Below are positions 21,761 through 31,673 of a stretch of 64,000 nt of DNA, piece by piece. Position numbers and translations under genes: made by a program. How positions within the stretch are numbered: position 1 is the first letter of the stretch; the number at the start of each line of letters is the position of its first letter. Under the pieces are notes generated by a model that did not search any database, was not told where the DNA came from, and was given only the letters and a program-made list of their open reading frames with translations. Source of the DNA: Myrmaecium sp. VS I D KN 1 (Eukaryota > Ascomycota > Dothideomycetes > Valsariales > Valsariaceae); NCBI GenBank assembly GCA_019775845.1, contig JADQAV010000002.1, forward strand, positions 1,860,001-1,924,000, written 5' to 3'.

Positions 21761-24145
21761 TTACACAACTGTCACATTAAGCCCTTTATCACCTTCTTTG
21801 ACGGTGACCTTGACGTTGTCGCCGCCTTTAACCTCGCCCCGGATTATCTTGTCAGCAAGAGCATTGCCTATCTCCTTCGAGATCAATCGGTTCAATGGTC
21901 TAGCTCCGAACTTGGGATCGTAGCCACGTTCACACAGCCACTCCTTAGCATCATCCTGGACGTCCAGAGTAATACGGCGATCATCCAACCGGGCCTGCAG
22001 TTCGCGTAGCCGGATGTCAACAATATCGCGTAGAGCCGACCTTGAAAGCCGCCTGAAGATAATGAATTCATCGAGACGATTGAGGAATTCTGGTGGATAG
22101 TTGGCAGCCACAACATCCATAACCGCCTTCTTGATCTCTGGAGAAATCTCTCCATCGCTGTTAGAGCCCTGCTTTACTTTGTATGAGGTCAACGTGTCAT
22201 CTCCAACGATGATATCCGCTCCTAGGTTGGACGTGAGGACTATAATAGTGTTGCGGAAGTCAATCTTGTGACCCTGGGAATCTGTAAGGAAGCCTTCATC
22301 GAGGACTTGAAGAAGTAGGGTGGAGACATCGCGATGGGCCTTCTCAAACTCGTCAAACAAAAGAATCGCGTATGGCTTGCGCCTCACAGCTTCAGTAAGC
22401 TGGCCTGCATCTTCATAGCCAACGTACCCGGCAGGGGCGCCGATAAGCCGGGAGATTGAGTGCTTCTCCTGGAACTCCGACATGTCAAAACGGATTACCG
22501 CTTGCTCAGTAGAGAAGAGGAATTCTGCCATCTTCTTGCAGAGTTCTGTTTTGCCCACTCCGGTAGGGCCCAGGAACATGAAGCTTGCCAGCGGCCTGTT
22601 CTCACCGCTCAATCCAGCCCTCTGCATACGAACGGCATTGGCAACTGCCGCAAGAGCTTCATCCTGGCCACGAACGGACTTCCTCAATGTATCCTCCATG
22701 TGGATTAACTTCTCTACCTCGCCTGCCATGAGCTTGGAGACAGGGATACCGGTCGTTCGACTGACAACCGTAGCAATATCGTCCTGGGTAACACTGTCGT
22801 GGAGGAGAGAGTCGGGAGACTTCGGAACGCTGTCCGAGCCGTCCTGAGGAAGCTTCTTTTCCAGGCTTGGGATCGTAGCATAGCGGAGCTCACTTGCCCT
22901 AGCAAAATTGCCTTCTCTTTGCGCTTGCTCAAGCTCATTCCTAGCCTTCTCGAGATTTTCCTTCACGTTTTTGATCTCTTCAATTTCGGCACGCTCCTTC
23001 TCCCATTTCTCCATAAGTTTGCCAACCTCTTCTTGCTTCGTCTTCAAAGTGGCCTCGAGCTTTTCTCGCCTCTCTTTGCTAGCAACATCTGTCTCCTTCC
23101 GAAGTGACTCAAGCTCGATTTGAATTGTCATGATCTGGCGGTCTAGCTCCTGAATAGCATCAGGCTTGCTCTCTTGCTGAAGCCTCAGCGCGCTAGCGGC
23201 CTCATCGACAAGATCGATGGCTTTATCAGGGAGGAACCGATCAGTGATGTACCGATTGCTATACGTTGCCGCTGCTACCAAGGCACCATCTGTGATTCGG
23301 ACGCCATGATGGACTTCGTAGCGTTCCTTGATACCGCGAAGGATAGAGATGGTATCCTGGACACTCGGTTCTCCAACAATGATCGGCTGGAATCTTCGTG
23401 CAAGCGCCACATCCTTCTCGATTTGCCTATATTCATTCAAGGTTGTAGCACCGCAGCATTGGAGTTCGCCACGAGCAAGAGCCGGTTTTAGGAGATTACT
23501 CGCATCAATGCTGCCTTCAGCCTTCCCTAGGCCTAGCAGAGTGTGTAGTTCGTCAATGAACAGGATGACGCCTCCTTGAGCTTCTTCCACCTCTTTCAGA
23601 ACTTTCTTTAACCGCTCCTCAAAATCTCCTCGGAATTTTGCGCCGGCTATCAGCTGGCCTAAGTCAAGGGCGATGACTCTTTTATCTTTGATGGACTCTG
23701 GTACATCGCCCCGAACTATTCTTTGCGCCAGGCCTTCTAGGATGGCCGTCTTGCCCGTACCTGCGGACCCAATAAGGACAGGGTTATTCTTCGTACGCCT
23801 CGAGAGAATTTGGATCGTTCGATGTATTTCGGCATCTCGCCCGATGACGGGATCGAGCTTTCCGTCCTTTGCGCGCTGTGTAAGGTCGACTCCGTATTCC
23901 TCCAAAGCAGGTTTCTCGGGCTCTCCACTCATGTTCATGCGGTGAGTTCCCCCTGGAGGATGTGGTCGGCCATTAGAATAAGGCCGTGACGCTATTATCG
24001 GGCGCAGTACCGTCTGAACGGATCTCGGCGTGAAGAAGGCTGGACGGCTTGCAATGGCAGCAGCTCTCAGAGCTGTAGGGCGGGCCGCCGCTGCTAGTCG
24101 TCGTGTCGAAATTCTTGCTTGTGAGGATAACATATTGGGTATCAT
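21761..24145 (-). CDS. hsp78: Mitochondrial Hsp78, ClpB-type disaggregase
   Basis: A single-exon 794-residue protein. Residues 1-~60 are Arg/Ala/Ser-rich without acids, a matrix-targeting presequence. The ClpB N-terminal substrate domain is missing, as in all Hsp78 proteins. NBD1 follows with Walker A GSAGTGKT (~126) and Walker [13 protein letters not shown]. The coiled-coil middle domain spans ~390-480. NBD2 has Walker A GPTGVGKT (~526), the pore-loop segment [20 protein letters not shown], and Walker [11 protein letters not shown]. The C-terminus has the expected [15 protein letters not shown] sensor 2 block. Hsp78 cooperates with mtHsp70 to rescue aggregated matrix proteins after heat stress. 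Met5 is an alternative start. The gene is divergent from eEF1B across 367 bp that contain AGGGG stress elements and a repeated AGCTTCC motif. Identification is secure. Confidence 0.97.
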   Translation of the reverse strand: MIPNMLSSQARISTRRLAAAARPTALRAAAIASRPAFFTPRSVQTVLRPIIASRPYSNGRPHPPGGTHRMNMSGEPEKPALEEYGVDLTQRAKDGKLDPVIGRDAEIHRTIQILSRRTKNNPVLIGSAGTGKTAILEGLAQRIVRGDVPESIKDKRVIALDLGQLIAGAKFRGDFEERLKKVLKEVEEAQGGVILFIDELHTLLGLGKAEGSIDASNLLKPALARGELQCCGATTLNEYRQIEKDVALARRFQPIIVGEPSVQDTISILRGIKERYEVHHGVRITDGALVAAATYSNRYITDRFLPDKAIDLVDEAASALRLQQESKPDAIQELDRQIMTIQIELESLRKETDVASKERREKLEATLKTKQEEVGKLMEKWEKERAEIEEIKNVKENLEKARNELEQAQREGNFARASELRYATIPSLEKKLPQDGSDSVPKSPDSLLHDSVTQDDIATVVSRTTGIPVSKLMAGEVEKLIHMEDTLRKSVRGQDEALAAVANAVRMQRAGLSGENRPLASFMFLGPTGVGKTELCKKMAEFLFSTEQAVIRFDMSEFQEKHSISRLIGAPAGYVGYEDAGQLTEAVRRKPYAILLFDEFEKAHRDVSTLLLQVLDEGFLTDSQGHKIDFRNTIIVLTSNLGADIIVGDDTLTSYKVKQGSNSDGEISPEIKKAVMDVVAANYPPEFLNRLDEFIIFRRLSRSALRDIVDIRLRELQARLDDRRITLDVQDDAKEWLCERGYDPKFGARPLNRLISKEIGNALADKIIRGEVKGGDNVKVTVKEGDKGLNVTVV

Positions 24146-24512
24146 GTGAAATGGTGGACGTGGTATAACTTCGTATTAGATCGAGCTTCCCCAGAGGAGG
24201 GGGAGGCCTGTTAGCTATATAGCTTCCTCCGGACGTTGCCGCACTCACGCCAAAGCTTCCCGCCGCGAGTCATGGAGGCTTCTGGGGCTTTCGAAGCAAG
24301 CTTCCCGATTAGTCAAGGCGGTGAGAGGGGCGATCCAGCTCGCTAACGGGAAGCTAGAACCTAGCAATTTTCTGCAGCCCAAGCGTGCCACATCTTTTCT
24401 TCCCCTCATATCTTCAAATACCCTCCAACAAACTCCCAAATACCCCTCCTTCGATCCATCCGGCTGTTCAAGTATCACATTTCTGTCTCTATACCGCATC
24501 AAATCACTCACA
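24146..24512. promoter_or_regulatory. Bidirectional Hsp78 / eEF1B promoter
   Basis: This is a 367-bp divergent spacer. Within it are AGGGG (STRE-type) pentamers on the plus strand at 24198-24202 and 24326-24330, and six copies of AGCTTCC or its complement. No perfect heat-shock element (alternating TTC/GAA with 2-bp gaps) was found. A pyrimidine-rich stretch at 24385-24505 precedes the eEF1B ATG, as in many highly expressed fungal translation genes. Confidence 0.55.
24184..24355. promoter_or_regulatory. Cluster of AGCTTCC motifs
   Basis: AGCTTCC occurs at 24184-24190, 24221-24227, 24254-24260 and 24299-24305, a one-mismatch-per-end variant (GGCTTCT) at 24277-24283, and the complement GGAAGCT at 24349-24355. 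A given heptamer is expected about once per 8 kb per orientation pair, so the clustering is striking. The binding factor is unknown. Confidence 0.5.
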
Positions 24513-25551
24513 ATGGGTTTCACCGACTTCGTCTCCGACGCTGGCCTCACTCGTACGTCAGAGCCTTCGGTGGTGGGGCAGCAAACGGCGACAGAATCTT
24601 ACTGACTCTTCTCTGCAGTTCTTGACAGCTGGGTCAAGTCCCGTTCTTACATCGTTGGGTAAGCCCGCTTCCCCAGCATTCTATTCGTCCCCTTCTATAC
24701 CCCGCGTTTCTGCTTTCATGATGAGAAGAAATTGGTCCGTGTTTAAGAGGCGGCTTAAGACCCCGCTGCTTGACTACAAAACAATAGCGCTTGACGCAAC
24801 TCTGATCTTTCCACTTCGCAAACCATTATTCCACTTCACTTCTGCCGGTCCGGTTGGGATACATTAGCTAACATGCGAAAAGCTACGCCCCTTCCCAGGC
24901 CGATGTCAAGGTTTTCCAGCAGCTGAAGGGCGAGCCCGATGTCTCGAAGTACCCCCACGCCTACCGTTGGTACAAGCACATCGCCACCTACGAGCCTGAG
25001 TTCTCCACGCTCCCTGGTGACCCGACCAAGGCCGCTACCGCCTACGGCCCCGAGTCCAGCGAGCTCCCGGTCAACCCCGCCAAGGCCCCCGAAAAGGCTG
25101 AGGACGATGACGACGTGGACCTCTTCGGCTCTGATGACGAGGAGGAGGATGCTGAGGCCGTCAGGATTAGGGAGGAGCGTCTTGCTGAGTACAGGAAGAA
25201 GAAGGAGGGCAAGACCAAGCCTGCTGCCAAGTCTCTCGTCACCCTTGACGTGAAGCCCTGGGGTAAGTTCTTCCAATCAAGCTCTGGGGTCTTGTCATGT
25301 TGATGCTAACTGTTTTACCAGATGATGAGACTCCTATGAAGGAGCTCGAGGAGAGCGTTCGCAGCATCCAGAAGGACGGTCTCGTCTGGGGTGCTTCCCA
25401 GCTCGTCCCCATCGGTTACGGTATCAAGAAGCTTCAGATCAACCTCGTCGTTGAGGACGAGAAGGTTTCCACAGATGAGCTCCAGCAGCAGATTGAGGAG
25501 TTCGAGGACTACGTTCAGTCCACCGATATTGCTGCTATGCAGAAGTTGTAG
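24513..25551 (+). CDS. EFB1: Translation elongation factor eEF1B subunit (EF-1 beta)
   Basis: Four exons (24513-24552, 24619-24658, 24883-25262, 25322-25551) join to 229 residues, normal for the family. eEF1B is the guanine-nucleotide exchange factor that reloads eEF1A with GTP during translation elongation. The N-terminus ([20 protein letters not shown]) is the GST-like anchor. The centre has the acidic motif [19 protein letters not shown]. The C-terminal GEF domain contains [39 protein letters not shown] and ends DIAAMQKL, matching the family end. Codon bias is strong. Intron 2 (24659-24882, 224 nt) is much longer than its neighbours and carries an apparent U18 snoRNA. The gene is divergent from Hsp78. 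Identification is secure. Confidence 0.97.
24713..24810 (+). ncRNA. SNR18: Intronic C/D box snoRNA, U18/snR18 type
   Basis: Inside eEF1B intron 2 a perfect C box ATGATGA (24718-24724) and a perfect D box CTGA (24802-24805) stand 77 nt apart. Between them, 24732-24744 reads TTGGTCCGTGTTT. This is perfectly complementary to the universally conserved large-subunit rRNA stretch AAACACGGACCAA, which is the target of U18 in animals and snR18 in yeast (25S A649/C650, as I recall it). It is followed by AAGA, a degenerate D' box, so the fifth base upstream falls on the expected adenine. Budding yeast snR18 also sits in the intron of EFB1, the same host gene. No good terminal stem is visible next to the boxes, so the ends are approximate. 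Confidence 0.85.
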
Positions 25552-25976
25552 AGGACTGATACCTTTTGTCTTTTTTTGAGACAGGCACGTCTCGGTTCCG
25601 CACATGTTTAGGTAAAAATGTGCGGTGGCCTGCTTTGGGCTTTGGTGGGATGGTTTGCAGGCAACGGTTTATGGAATGATGTCTCATGAGCGCTCCAACG
25701 TACAAAATTTAGATCAATGGCAAAATCAGTTCATTGATAATACCAATCACGAATATATTTGAACACATCGCACCAGCCTCTGCCAGTGACCTGAATAAGA
25801 AGTACCCCAAGGAATTATTGGCGTCTATAACGGACTTGTGGTGATAGCAGTGAGGTTTCCTTGGCACATACATGCGGCTACATCACGACCGTGCGCTTGA
25901 CCTCACCCTCGCCTTTCGAACATAACGTCCATCTAAACTCCTCACCCAACCGTTTACCAGACCGACAGTGACAGTC
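25552..25976. other. Spacer between eEF1B and EMC5
   Basis: This is 425 bp holding the eEF1B 3' flank and EMC5 promoter. Nothing specific was recognised. Confidence 0.6.
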
Positions 25977-26621
25977 ATGGGTGCCCTCTCACTTTCCTTG
26001 AATGCTGTCGGACTCATCCTCCTGTCGCATGCGTAAGCTTCTTGCCGCCCCTCTTCTCATGCACGCCTGAAGTCTACCCTTCTGAACCATTCACCCCACT
26101 GACACCCGCTTCATTCGCGGATTTCCAGCGTCTACTCGGCCCACGAATATACCGCCCTGCTCACCCTTAGCGGACGGCATGTGCCCCTCGAGACCGGCGG
26201 CGCCGGCATCCCCACCGTGAGCGCCATCAACGCGCACCCTCATCCCGCCCTCCCGCTCGACATCGTCCTCGAGACGCTCGTGGCCGTCCTGCTTCTCTGC
26301 ACCGGCATCGTGGCTGGCTCGCCCTCGCTGAAGCCCATCCGGTGGCGAGAGTGGGCCGGCAAGCTGGAGAGGGAAGGTCCCCCGGCAGGCGGGCGGAAGA
26401 AGGGCGACCTAGGCTCCACACGGAATCCGTTCAGGCTTCTGGAGGACCGGCAGGGATTTCTGGATATCCGGGTGAGTTGGACCGCCTTTCACCTTCTTCG
26501 TTCCGCACAGCGGACCAACCGGCTATAATCCGCTTTAGAGGGACTCCTGCTAACCTGGTGGACGTTTCAGGCTAGGAGGAAGGAGTTTGCGGATTGGGTG
26601 AGAGCAGGAGGGAAAGCGTGA
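25977..26621 (+). CDS. EMC5: ER membrane complex subunit 5 (EMC5/MMgT family)
   Basis: Three exons (25977-26032, 26129-26471, 26571-26621) join to 149 residues. EMC5 is a small two-span subunit at the core of the ER membrane protein complex, which inserts transmembrane helices; animal homologues were first called MMgT. Residues ~3-20 (ALSLSLNAVGLILLSHA) are the first membrane span, followed by AVYSAHEYTALL. The second span is near ~55-75 (DIVLETLVAVLLLCTGIVAG), with the diagnostic PLDIVLE before it. The C-terminal half is basic and cytosolic (PIRWREWAGKLE, then NPFRLLEDRQGFLDIR). Intron ends are canonical and phases match. It is a confident family assignment by motif order and size. Confidence 0.9.
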
Positions 26622-26981
26622 AATTGGCTTCCATGCTCCTTCTCCACATTGTCAAGACTATATGCTATTGAAGCAAGTTTCTCAATTATATGAGGCGTGT
26701 ATGTCAAAGATTGGGTATAACTACTGCTTTCTTAATGGTCTCGCTAATCCTTATCAGACGCCTTCGTCCCATTTTGAACCCAACGACCTAAAAAGAATAT
26801 ATGACAGAATGACCAAATCCTTCCGATGATACACCGTGCGCCTTTCTTCTCGGACTGACTCTCTAGTTTCCATGTCTGATAATCGTGATTTCGTCAATCA
26901 TCAACCCTGGGATCCTCCAACCTCTGCATGGGGAGTCGGGCAAGTTCGACACGGAAACGTTTCCTATCTTCCCTGCTCTGC
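26622..26981. other. Convergent 3' spacer between EMC5 and the DUF5519 gene
   Basis: This is 360 bp of AT-rich 3' flank. Nothing was recognised. Confidence 0.6.
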
Positions 26982-27851
26982 TCATGAGATCTCGCAGTCG
27001 CTCGCCAATACGTTGTCCGCTTTCTCTATGGTCTTTCTGGTCGAACTCCAACAGGGCGCATGCCCGTCGCCTTCCTTGACTGGCACATTCCCTCTGTCTA
27101 GCTGATCGCATTCAGGACACCCGATGTTGATGCCACTCACCCACCATACCGCCGCCATGACAATGTGCACGAGGGTTTCTACATCGCTCTCATCTCGCGG
27201 TGCGTAGACCATTACGAACTCCTTTGGTACGAACCTCCTGAAAACCCCTCCTCTTGCTAAAGGGTGCCGCTGTCCCCACCCCCGTTCTACAACCAGCTTG
27301 ATATCCGCTGGGTGTAGGCACATGTGCATGCTGCCATCCGATGGGTGCAGATGGCAGATTTCACCGCCACAGGTGCGTGTGATCGGGGCCGTGGAAAACA
27401 AGCCCATGCCATGCTTCTCGAAACATGAGGTTCCAGTCTTGATGCGGTTCTTGGAACGGACGGCCAATTCCTGCAGCCTTAGCGAGAGGCGAGCGTACAG
27501 GGGGTTCGGTGGGTCAAGAGTGACCTTCTGATCAATTTGGCGCTGTGGGGCAATGCCAGCGACGGACGGTCGCGGCCCTTGCCGTGGGGGGACGCTAGTT
27601 GGGGAGAGGAAACCAGTATGAGGGCGGAAGTGTGACGGAACATTGGGGTACGTGTATGGATTCCGGAGGGCGAAGAAAGAAAGCAGCTTAACACGCATGT
27701 ACCCGGTTGGAGTAGCTGGCGTACCGCCTGGACCAAGAGAGAGGTACGCATAGTAATCGCGATAGAAGTAATAGGAGAGAGCGGCGAGGAGGAGAACGAG
27801 GATTGTCACGGACGGTGGAGATATTGGCGGATCGGAGGTGAGTGAAATCAT
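26982..27851 (-). CDS. DUF5519 / luciferase-domain-like fungal membrane protein
   Basis: A single-exon 289-residue protein. Residues ~12-30 (SPPSVTILVLLLAALSYYFY) form one membrane span. The block YLSLGPGGTPATPTGYMR that follows is the signature start of the fungal proteins annotated as luciferase-domain or DUF5519. The C-terminal domain shows EICHLHPSDGSMHMCLHPAD, IKLVVERGWGQRHPLARGG and FVMVYAPRDESDVETLVHIV, the other conserved blocks. The name comes from a remote resemblance to bacterial luciferase-like folds; there is no evidence of luminescence, and the biochemical role is unknown to me. The last ~40 residues after AAVWWVSG do not look conserved, so the 3' end could include an unrecognised intron. 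The spacer upstream to Sas10 is 1.5 kb. Confidence 0.78.
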   Translation of the reverse strand: MISLTSDPPISPPSVTILVLLLAALSYYFYRDYYAYLSLGPGGTPATPTGYMRVKLLSFFALRNPYTYPNVPSHFRPHTGFLSPTSVPPRQGPRPSVAGIAPQRQIDQKVTLDPPNPLYARLSLRLQELAVRSKNRIKTGTSCFEKHGMGLFSTAPITRTCGGEICHLHPSDGSMHMCLHPADIKLVVERGWGQRHPLARGGVFRRFVPKEFVMVYAPRDESDVETLVHIVMAAVWWVSGINIGCPECDQLDRGNVPVKEGDGHAPCWSSTRKTIEKADNVLASDCEIS

Positions 27852-29408
27852 GCTGGCCTGGAACGATTAGCTGAACAGCTTCAAGGAGTGGGAGCATGCA
27901 GCCACATACGTTGCACAACGGTGAAGGAAAGGTCGAAGAATATATGGGAGAAAGGTCGCCACCGAGACAGCGGATCTACCGGATTCCTCGCAACAGTCCG
28001 TTGATTCCTGTCCCGGTCCGAGGAAGGTGAGGATCTGTCGGCAACAGGAGGTCGAGACGTTTGCGGCTTGAGCTTTAATGTAGGCCTGCTCTTCTCTCAA
28101 TGCGTTGTTGCCGGCGAATTATGCTCTTCAAACGCTGGTGCTCTCGCCAGGCTCGATATCTTCTATGTCTTCCGTTAGACAACGATGCACTTATGATTTC
28201 CCACCCAGACGGTAGCCGTACCCTCTGGCACCGGCGAGCAATTGACGAAGGGTGCGGTGTCTCCTAGGTCGCAACAGAGGCATGCAACTTGGGGAATTGA
28301 GGGAGTTGTAGTAGGATTGACAGGTGTATAGGTCGCAGGGAAATGATTGGAGCCAGCGGCGGCCGTGTACAGCGAACAATTTCCTCGTCCTAGGTATGGT
28401 GCAGTTGAGGAGCGTTAGAAAAAATACTGGGGTGCGTAATTCGGATGGATCGCGAAGTGGAGTGGTCGAGCACGGGAGGGGCCCTGCAACGTCACAGTTG
28501 CGAAGCAGCCACTGGAGGTACCCGGTAGCCTCGCGCCTTCCTGCCGTCGCCATTCTGGACGGCCGGGGCGCGACTCCACCGCCGCCTCTGACGGCACCCC
28601 GCAGGCGGAAGTGATAGGCGACCGACCTCTAGCCGGAGACGAGCTGTTCCTCAAGCTACCCAAACCCGCCCCAAAACTGGCTAACCTACCCGAACGTCCC
28701 CCGCCTTCCGTCCCTTTCCTTGGACCTCACTGCCTTGCATTTCTGGTCCTGGATACGTACCCAGGTGTAGTAGCTACCTATAGAACGGCTGGCAGTACAT
28801 GTTGAAGTTAAGGTTACCTACTACTACCCACCCCCACACGGATGAAATCCCATCTTCAACTTGGAATGCCATCCGGACCTTAAGGCGACGGCACCATCTC
28901 CCTTTCTACCTACTAGTTAGTAGCCTTGGTACGTAGGCAGAGTGAAGACTACTACCGTACTCTGTACCTGGTGACCTCGTCGCAACTGGAGCCAGTCACA
29001 AGCGAGGAGTGATATCCTACAAGATGAGTAACCTACTACGAAAAGGCAGTCCGCCTGTTTGCCCAAACATGCATGGGAGCGCATCGACGATCCTTCTTAC
29101 AGTAGAGTCACTTATCACTTCCCCGAGGGGTCCAAGGTACAGGATGCAGTGCCGCGCCGTGCAGTGCCTCGCAGCGCAGTGCCAATGCACCAGTCTGCTC
29201 AGGACAACTCGTCCAGCTGAGAGACTCGACGTCTTCCGACCGGGACTTCAAATGTGCGGTGCACGTGAGTACAAGAAATATCACAGGAGGCATGTGCAAA
29301 GTGGAGAGCGAGACTGGTCTGGTGGTGGTGGTGGAAACCCAGGTGGAACCCGTACAATGATTGAATGCATAATCCACTCGCAATGACTTCTACTGCTCCC
29401 CCTCATCT
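27852..29408. other. Intergenic region, no gene recognised
   Basis: About 1.56 kb between the DUF5519 start and the Sas10 stop. The part 28740-28990 is dense in TACCTACTAC-like repeats on both strands, common in promoters of this genome. Short open frames on both strands at 28190-28810 have no family resemblance and unnatural composition. No RNA gene was found. Confidence 0.55.
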
Positions 29409-31408
29409 CTACAGCTTCGTGCTCTTCACGAGACCCTTCTTGATACCGGTCAACTCTCCCTTGTATCCACCCCGGCCCTCGCCGCCGCTGTACACCTGCC
29501 TGATACTCTTGAGCTTCTTCTTCTTCTCGTCGTACTTCTTCCTCTTCTTCACCCTCGGGTTCCTCACGTCCTTCTTCCGATGCGGCGTCAGACCCTTGTT
29601 TTTCTCGATCGCGTAGGTGATTGCACGCTTGCCATCCGTGCCCACCGTCTCCGTCTCGACGACACGTCCGCCTTCCCGTGCAGCTTTGGCGTACGCCTCG
29701 GCCGCCTCCTGCTTCTCCGCCTTCTTCTTCTTGCTGCGAGCCGCGACCATATCGTAGTAGTCATCGCTGTCGCTGCCGTCCTGCTCGGCGCGGATCTCTC
29801 GTGCTTGCCGGCGATCCTCCTCGTCGCTCTCGCCGCCGAGCTCCTCCCGGGTATCAGCCTGCTTCTTGCCCCGTTTCTCTGCTTCGGCCATCAACCTTGC
29901 CTGACGGTCTCTCAGCCGCTCCTTATGGGGAATGTCGGTATCACCGCCGTAATCGCGTGCAGAGGCACCACGCTTGTTAGCTTTCTGGGCAATCTGCGAA
30001 GTGTAGAAACGTAAACTCTTCTTCCTCCGAGCCTTCTCTGCCAACTCTTGCGCCGTCAGCTCGGTCTCTTCACCGATGTCAGAGTCGTCTCCGGCAGCAG
30101 CGGCGGCCGGCTTATTTGATCGAGCATTCACGGCGCGTTTGGCACCAGCTGTGTTGGCAAGGGATGAGAGCGCCGAAAGTTCCTCCTCCATCCTAGCCAA
30201 CTTCTCTGCGCGACGCGCCTCCGCCTCCGCCTGAGCAGCTTCGGCTGCACGCTGCGCCTTGGACTTCTTTTTCCGAGATTCCTTCTTGCCTCCATCCTGC
30301 TCAACCATAGTCGCACCCTCAAAATCGTCCGGTGAAACGTCCGACTCCTCTTGAGCCACGTCAAAACCGGCTGAAGCAGCCATATTTTCGGTGATGTCGA
30401 GGTCTTTCACCTTTGACCACAGCCGCCGACATTCCACAAGACGCGCCATGACAGGATGATCCCGCAGTTCCAACGGGGACATGGCAAGACGGGCAGATCC
30501 GCTAGTCTTATCCGAGGAAGTCAGAAGGGCAAAATACATGGCCAATGAAGCCATGTATGCGGAGAGTGCCTGATATTTGATAACCGCCATCGGAGTTACG
30601 GATGTGCTTGTGCTCTTTCGGTGCTTCGTTAGGTGCTCAGCCGCTGTCGCTGCGAGTGACAGCTGGTCGTGCAGCGGTTGAAGATCGAGGAACTCCTTGG
30701 CAAGGTGGTCGAACTCCGGATATCTACTCTTCAGTAGTTTCTGCCGCTCCTCGACTCCCATGCTTTCCTTAATTTCCAGCTGTGGCAGAACCTTCGTCAC
30801 AACATCACCAGCTTCCCTATCTTGTTGACCGACTTCAGCATCATCCGCCGCCCACTCCGCCTCATCAAACCCAAAATCAGCTTCTGTCATGTTCTGCAGC
30901 TGCTTCTTCTGTATTCGCAAGGCTTCAGCCTCCTCGTCCAGCGCGTCCTGCTCAGTCTCGATGGCGTCGGCGTTGTAGTAGTCCTTCTTTGAGGGGCCCC
31001 AGCCGCCCAAGTCCTCCTCCTCCTCGTCCTCCGCGCCTTTGGTGGTTCGACCGGATGTTTCGTCGTCGCTCTCGGAGGCATCTTCGCTATCTTCATCCTC
31101 GTGCCCGTCAAGGTCCGGTTGGGCGAGGACTTCTTCGTCGGAGGGTTGGAGAAATTCATCTGTGGACTCGTATGTGAGACGGTAGGCCGGAGGTGAGGTA
31201 ATAATCTGGAGCACGAACCTTCCTCTCTTGCTTTTCGCATTCGCTTTGCCGCCGGGCCTTCCTCGAGCAGGATTTTGTCGCGGTTCATGTGGAATTCATC
31301 TTCAGAGTCTGCCACATCCGCATATGTACTGATGCGCAACTTGGAGCTCCCCTTGCCCTGGTTCTTGGAGCCGTAAGCGTCGCCCGTAGCCTTTCTCTTC
31401 TTCGCCAT
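29409..31408 (-). CDS. SAS10: Sas10/Utp3 small-subunit processome protein
   Basis: Two exons (31408-31219 and 31159-29409) join to 646 residues; the 59-bp intron uses donor GTTCGT and acceptor CAG. Sas10/Utp3 is a nucleolar U3 snoRNP-associated factor needed for early 18S rRNA processing. Hallmarks are LGGWGPSKKDYYNAD, MTEADFGFDEAEW and the Sas10/Utp3/C1D domain around YPEFDHLAKEFLDLQPLHDQ. Next come Lys/Glu-rich coils. The C-terminal Sas10 domain includes KRAITYAIEKNKGLTPHRKK, RNPRVKKRKKYDEKKKKLKS and RQVYSGGEGRGGYKGELTGI. Basic clusters fit nucleolar location. It is divergent from the sphingolipid reductase gene across 265 bp containing an AACCCTAA box. Identification is secure. Confidence 0.95.
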
Positions 31409-31544
31409 TGTGAACCGTGTTATATGGCAGAAATGCGACGGGTTATAGTCGAGGCTCCAAAGTAGCTTGGGGCGGCTCGAAACTCCGGGAAGACAAAAAT
31501 CTCCAAGCCCCATCGGCCGCTCGGCGCGGGATGCTCCGGCGGTG

Positions 31545-31552
31545 AACCCTAA
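31545..31552 (+). promoter_or_regulatory. AACCCTAA (Tbf1-type) box in the Sas10/KSR divergent promoter
   Basis: The octamer AACCCTAA lies 137 bp from the Sas10 ATG and 122 bp from the KSR ATG. In many ascomycetes this telomere-like sequence is bound by Tbf1 at ribosome-related and snoRNA genes, which fits Sas10. A single copy makes this suggestive only. Confidence 0.4.
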
Positions 31553-31673
31553 CATTATCGATAAAGGAAAGCTCGGCCTTGTGCCCGGCTGACCCTGGAA
31601 AACAATCCATCGCGTGCTGGTTCACGGACGAAGGATTTCCGAGCCAATTCGCCAACGCAAGCTGGATTTCCTC

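Noticed and set aside
24146-24360. Heat-shock element for Hsp78
   Set aside because: TTC and GAA triplets are frequent but no run of three with 2-bp gaps exists; TTCGAA at 24290-24295 has no gap between the half-sites.
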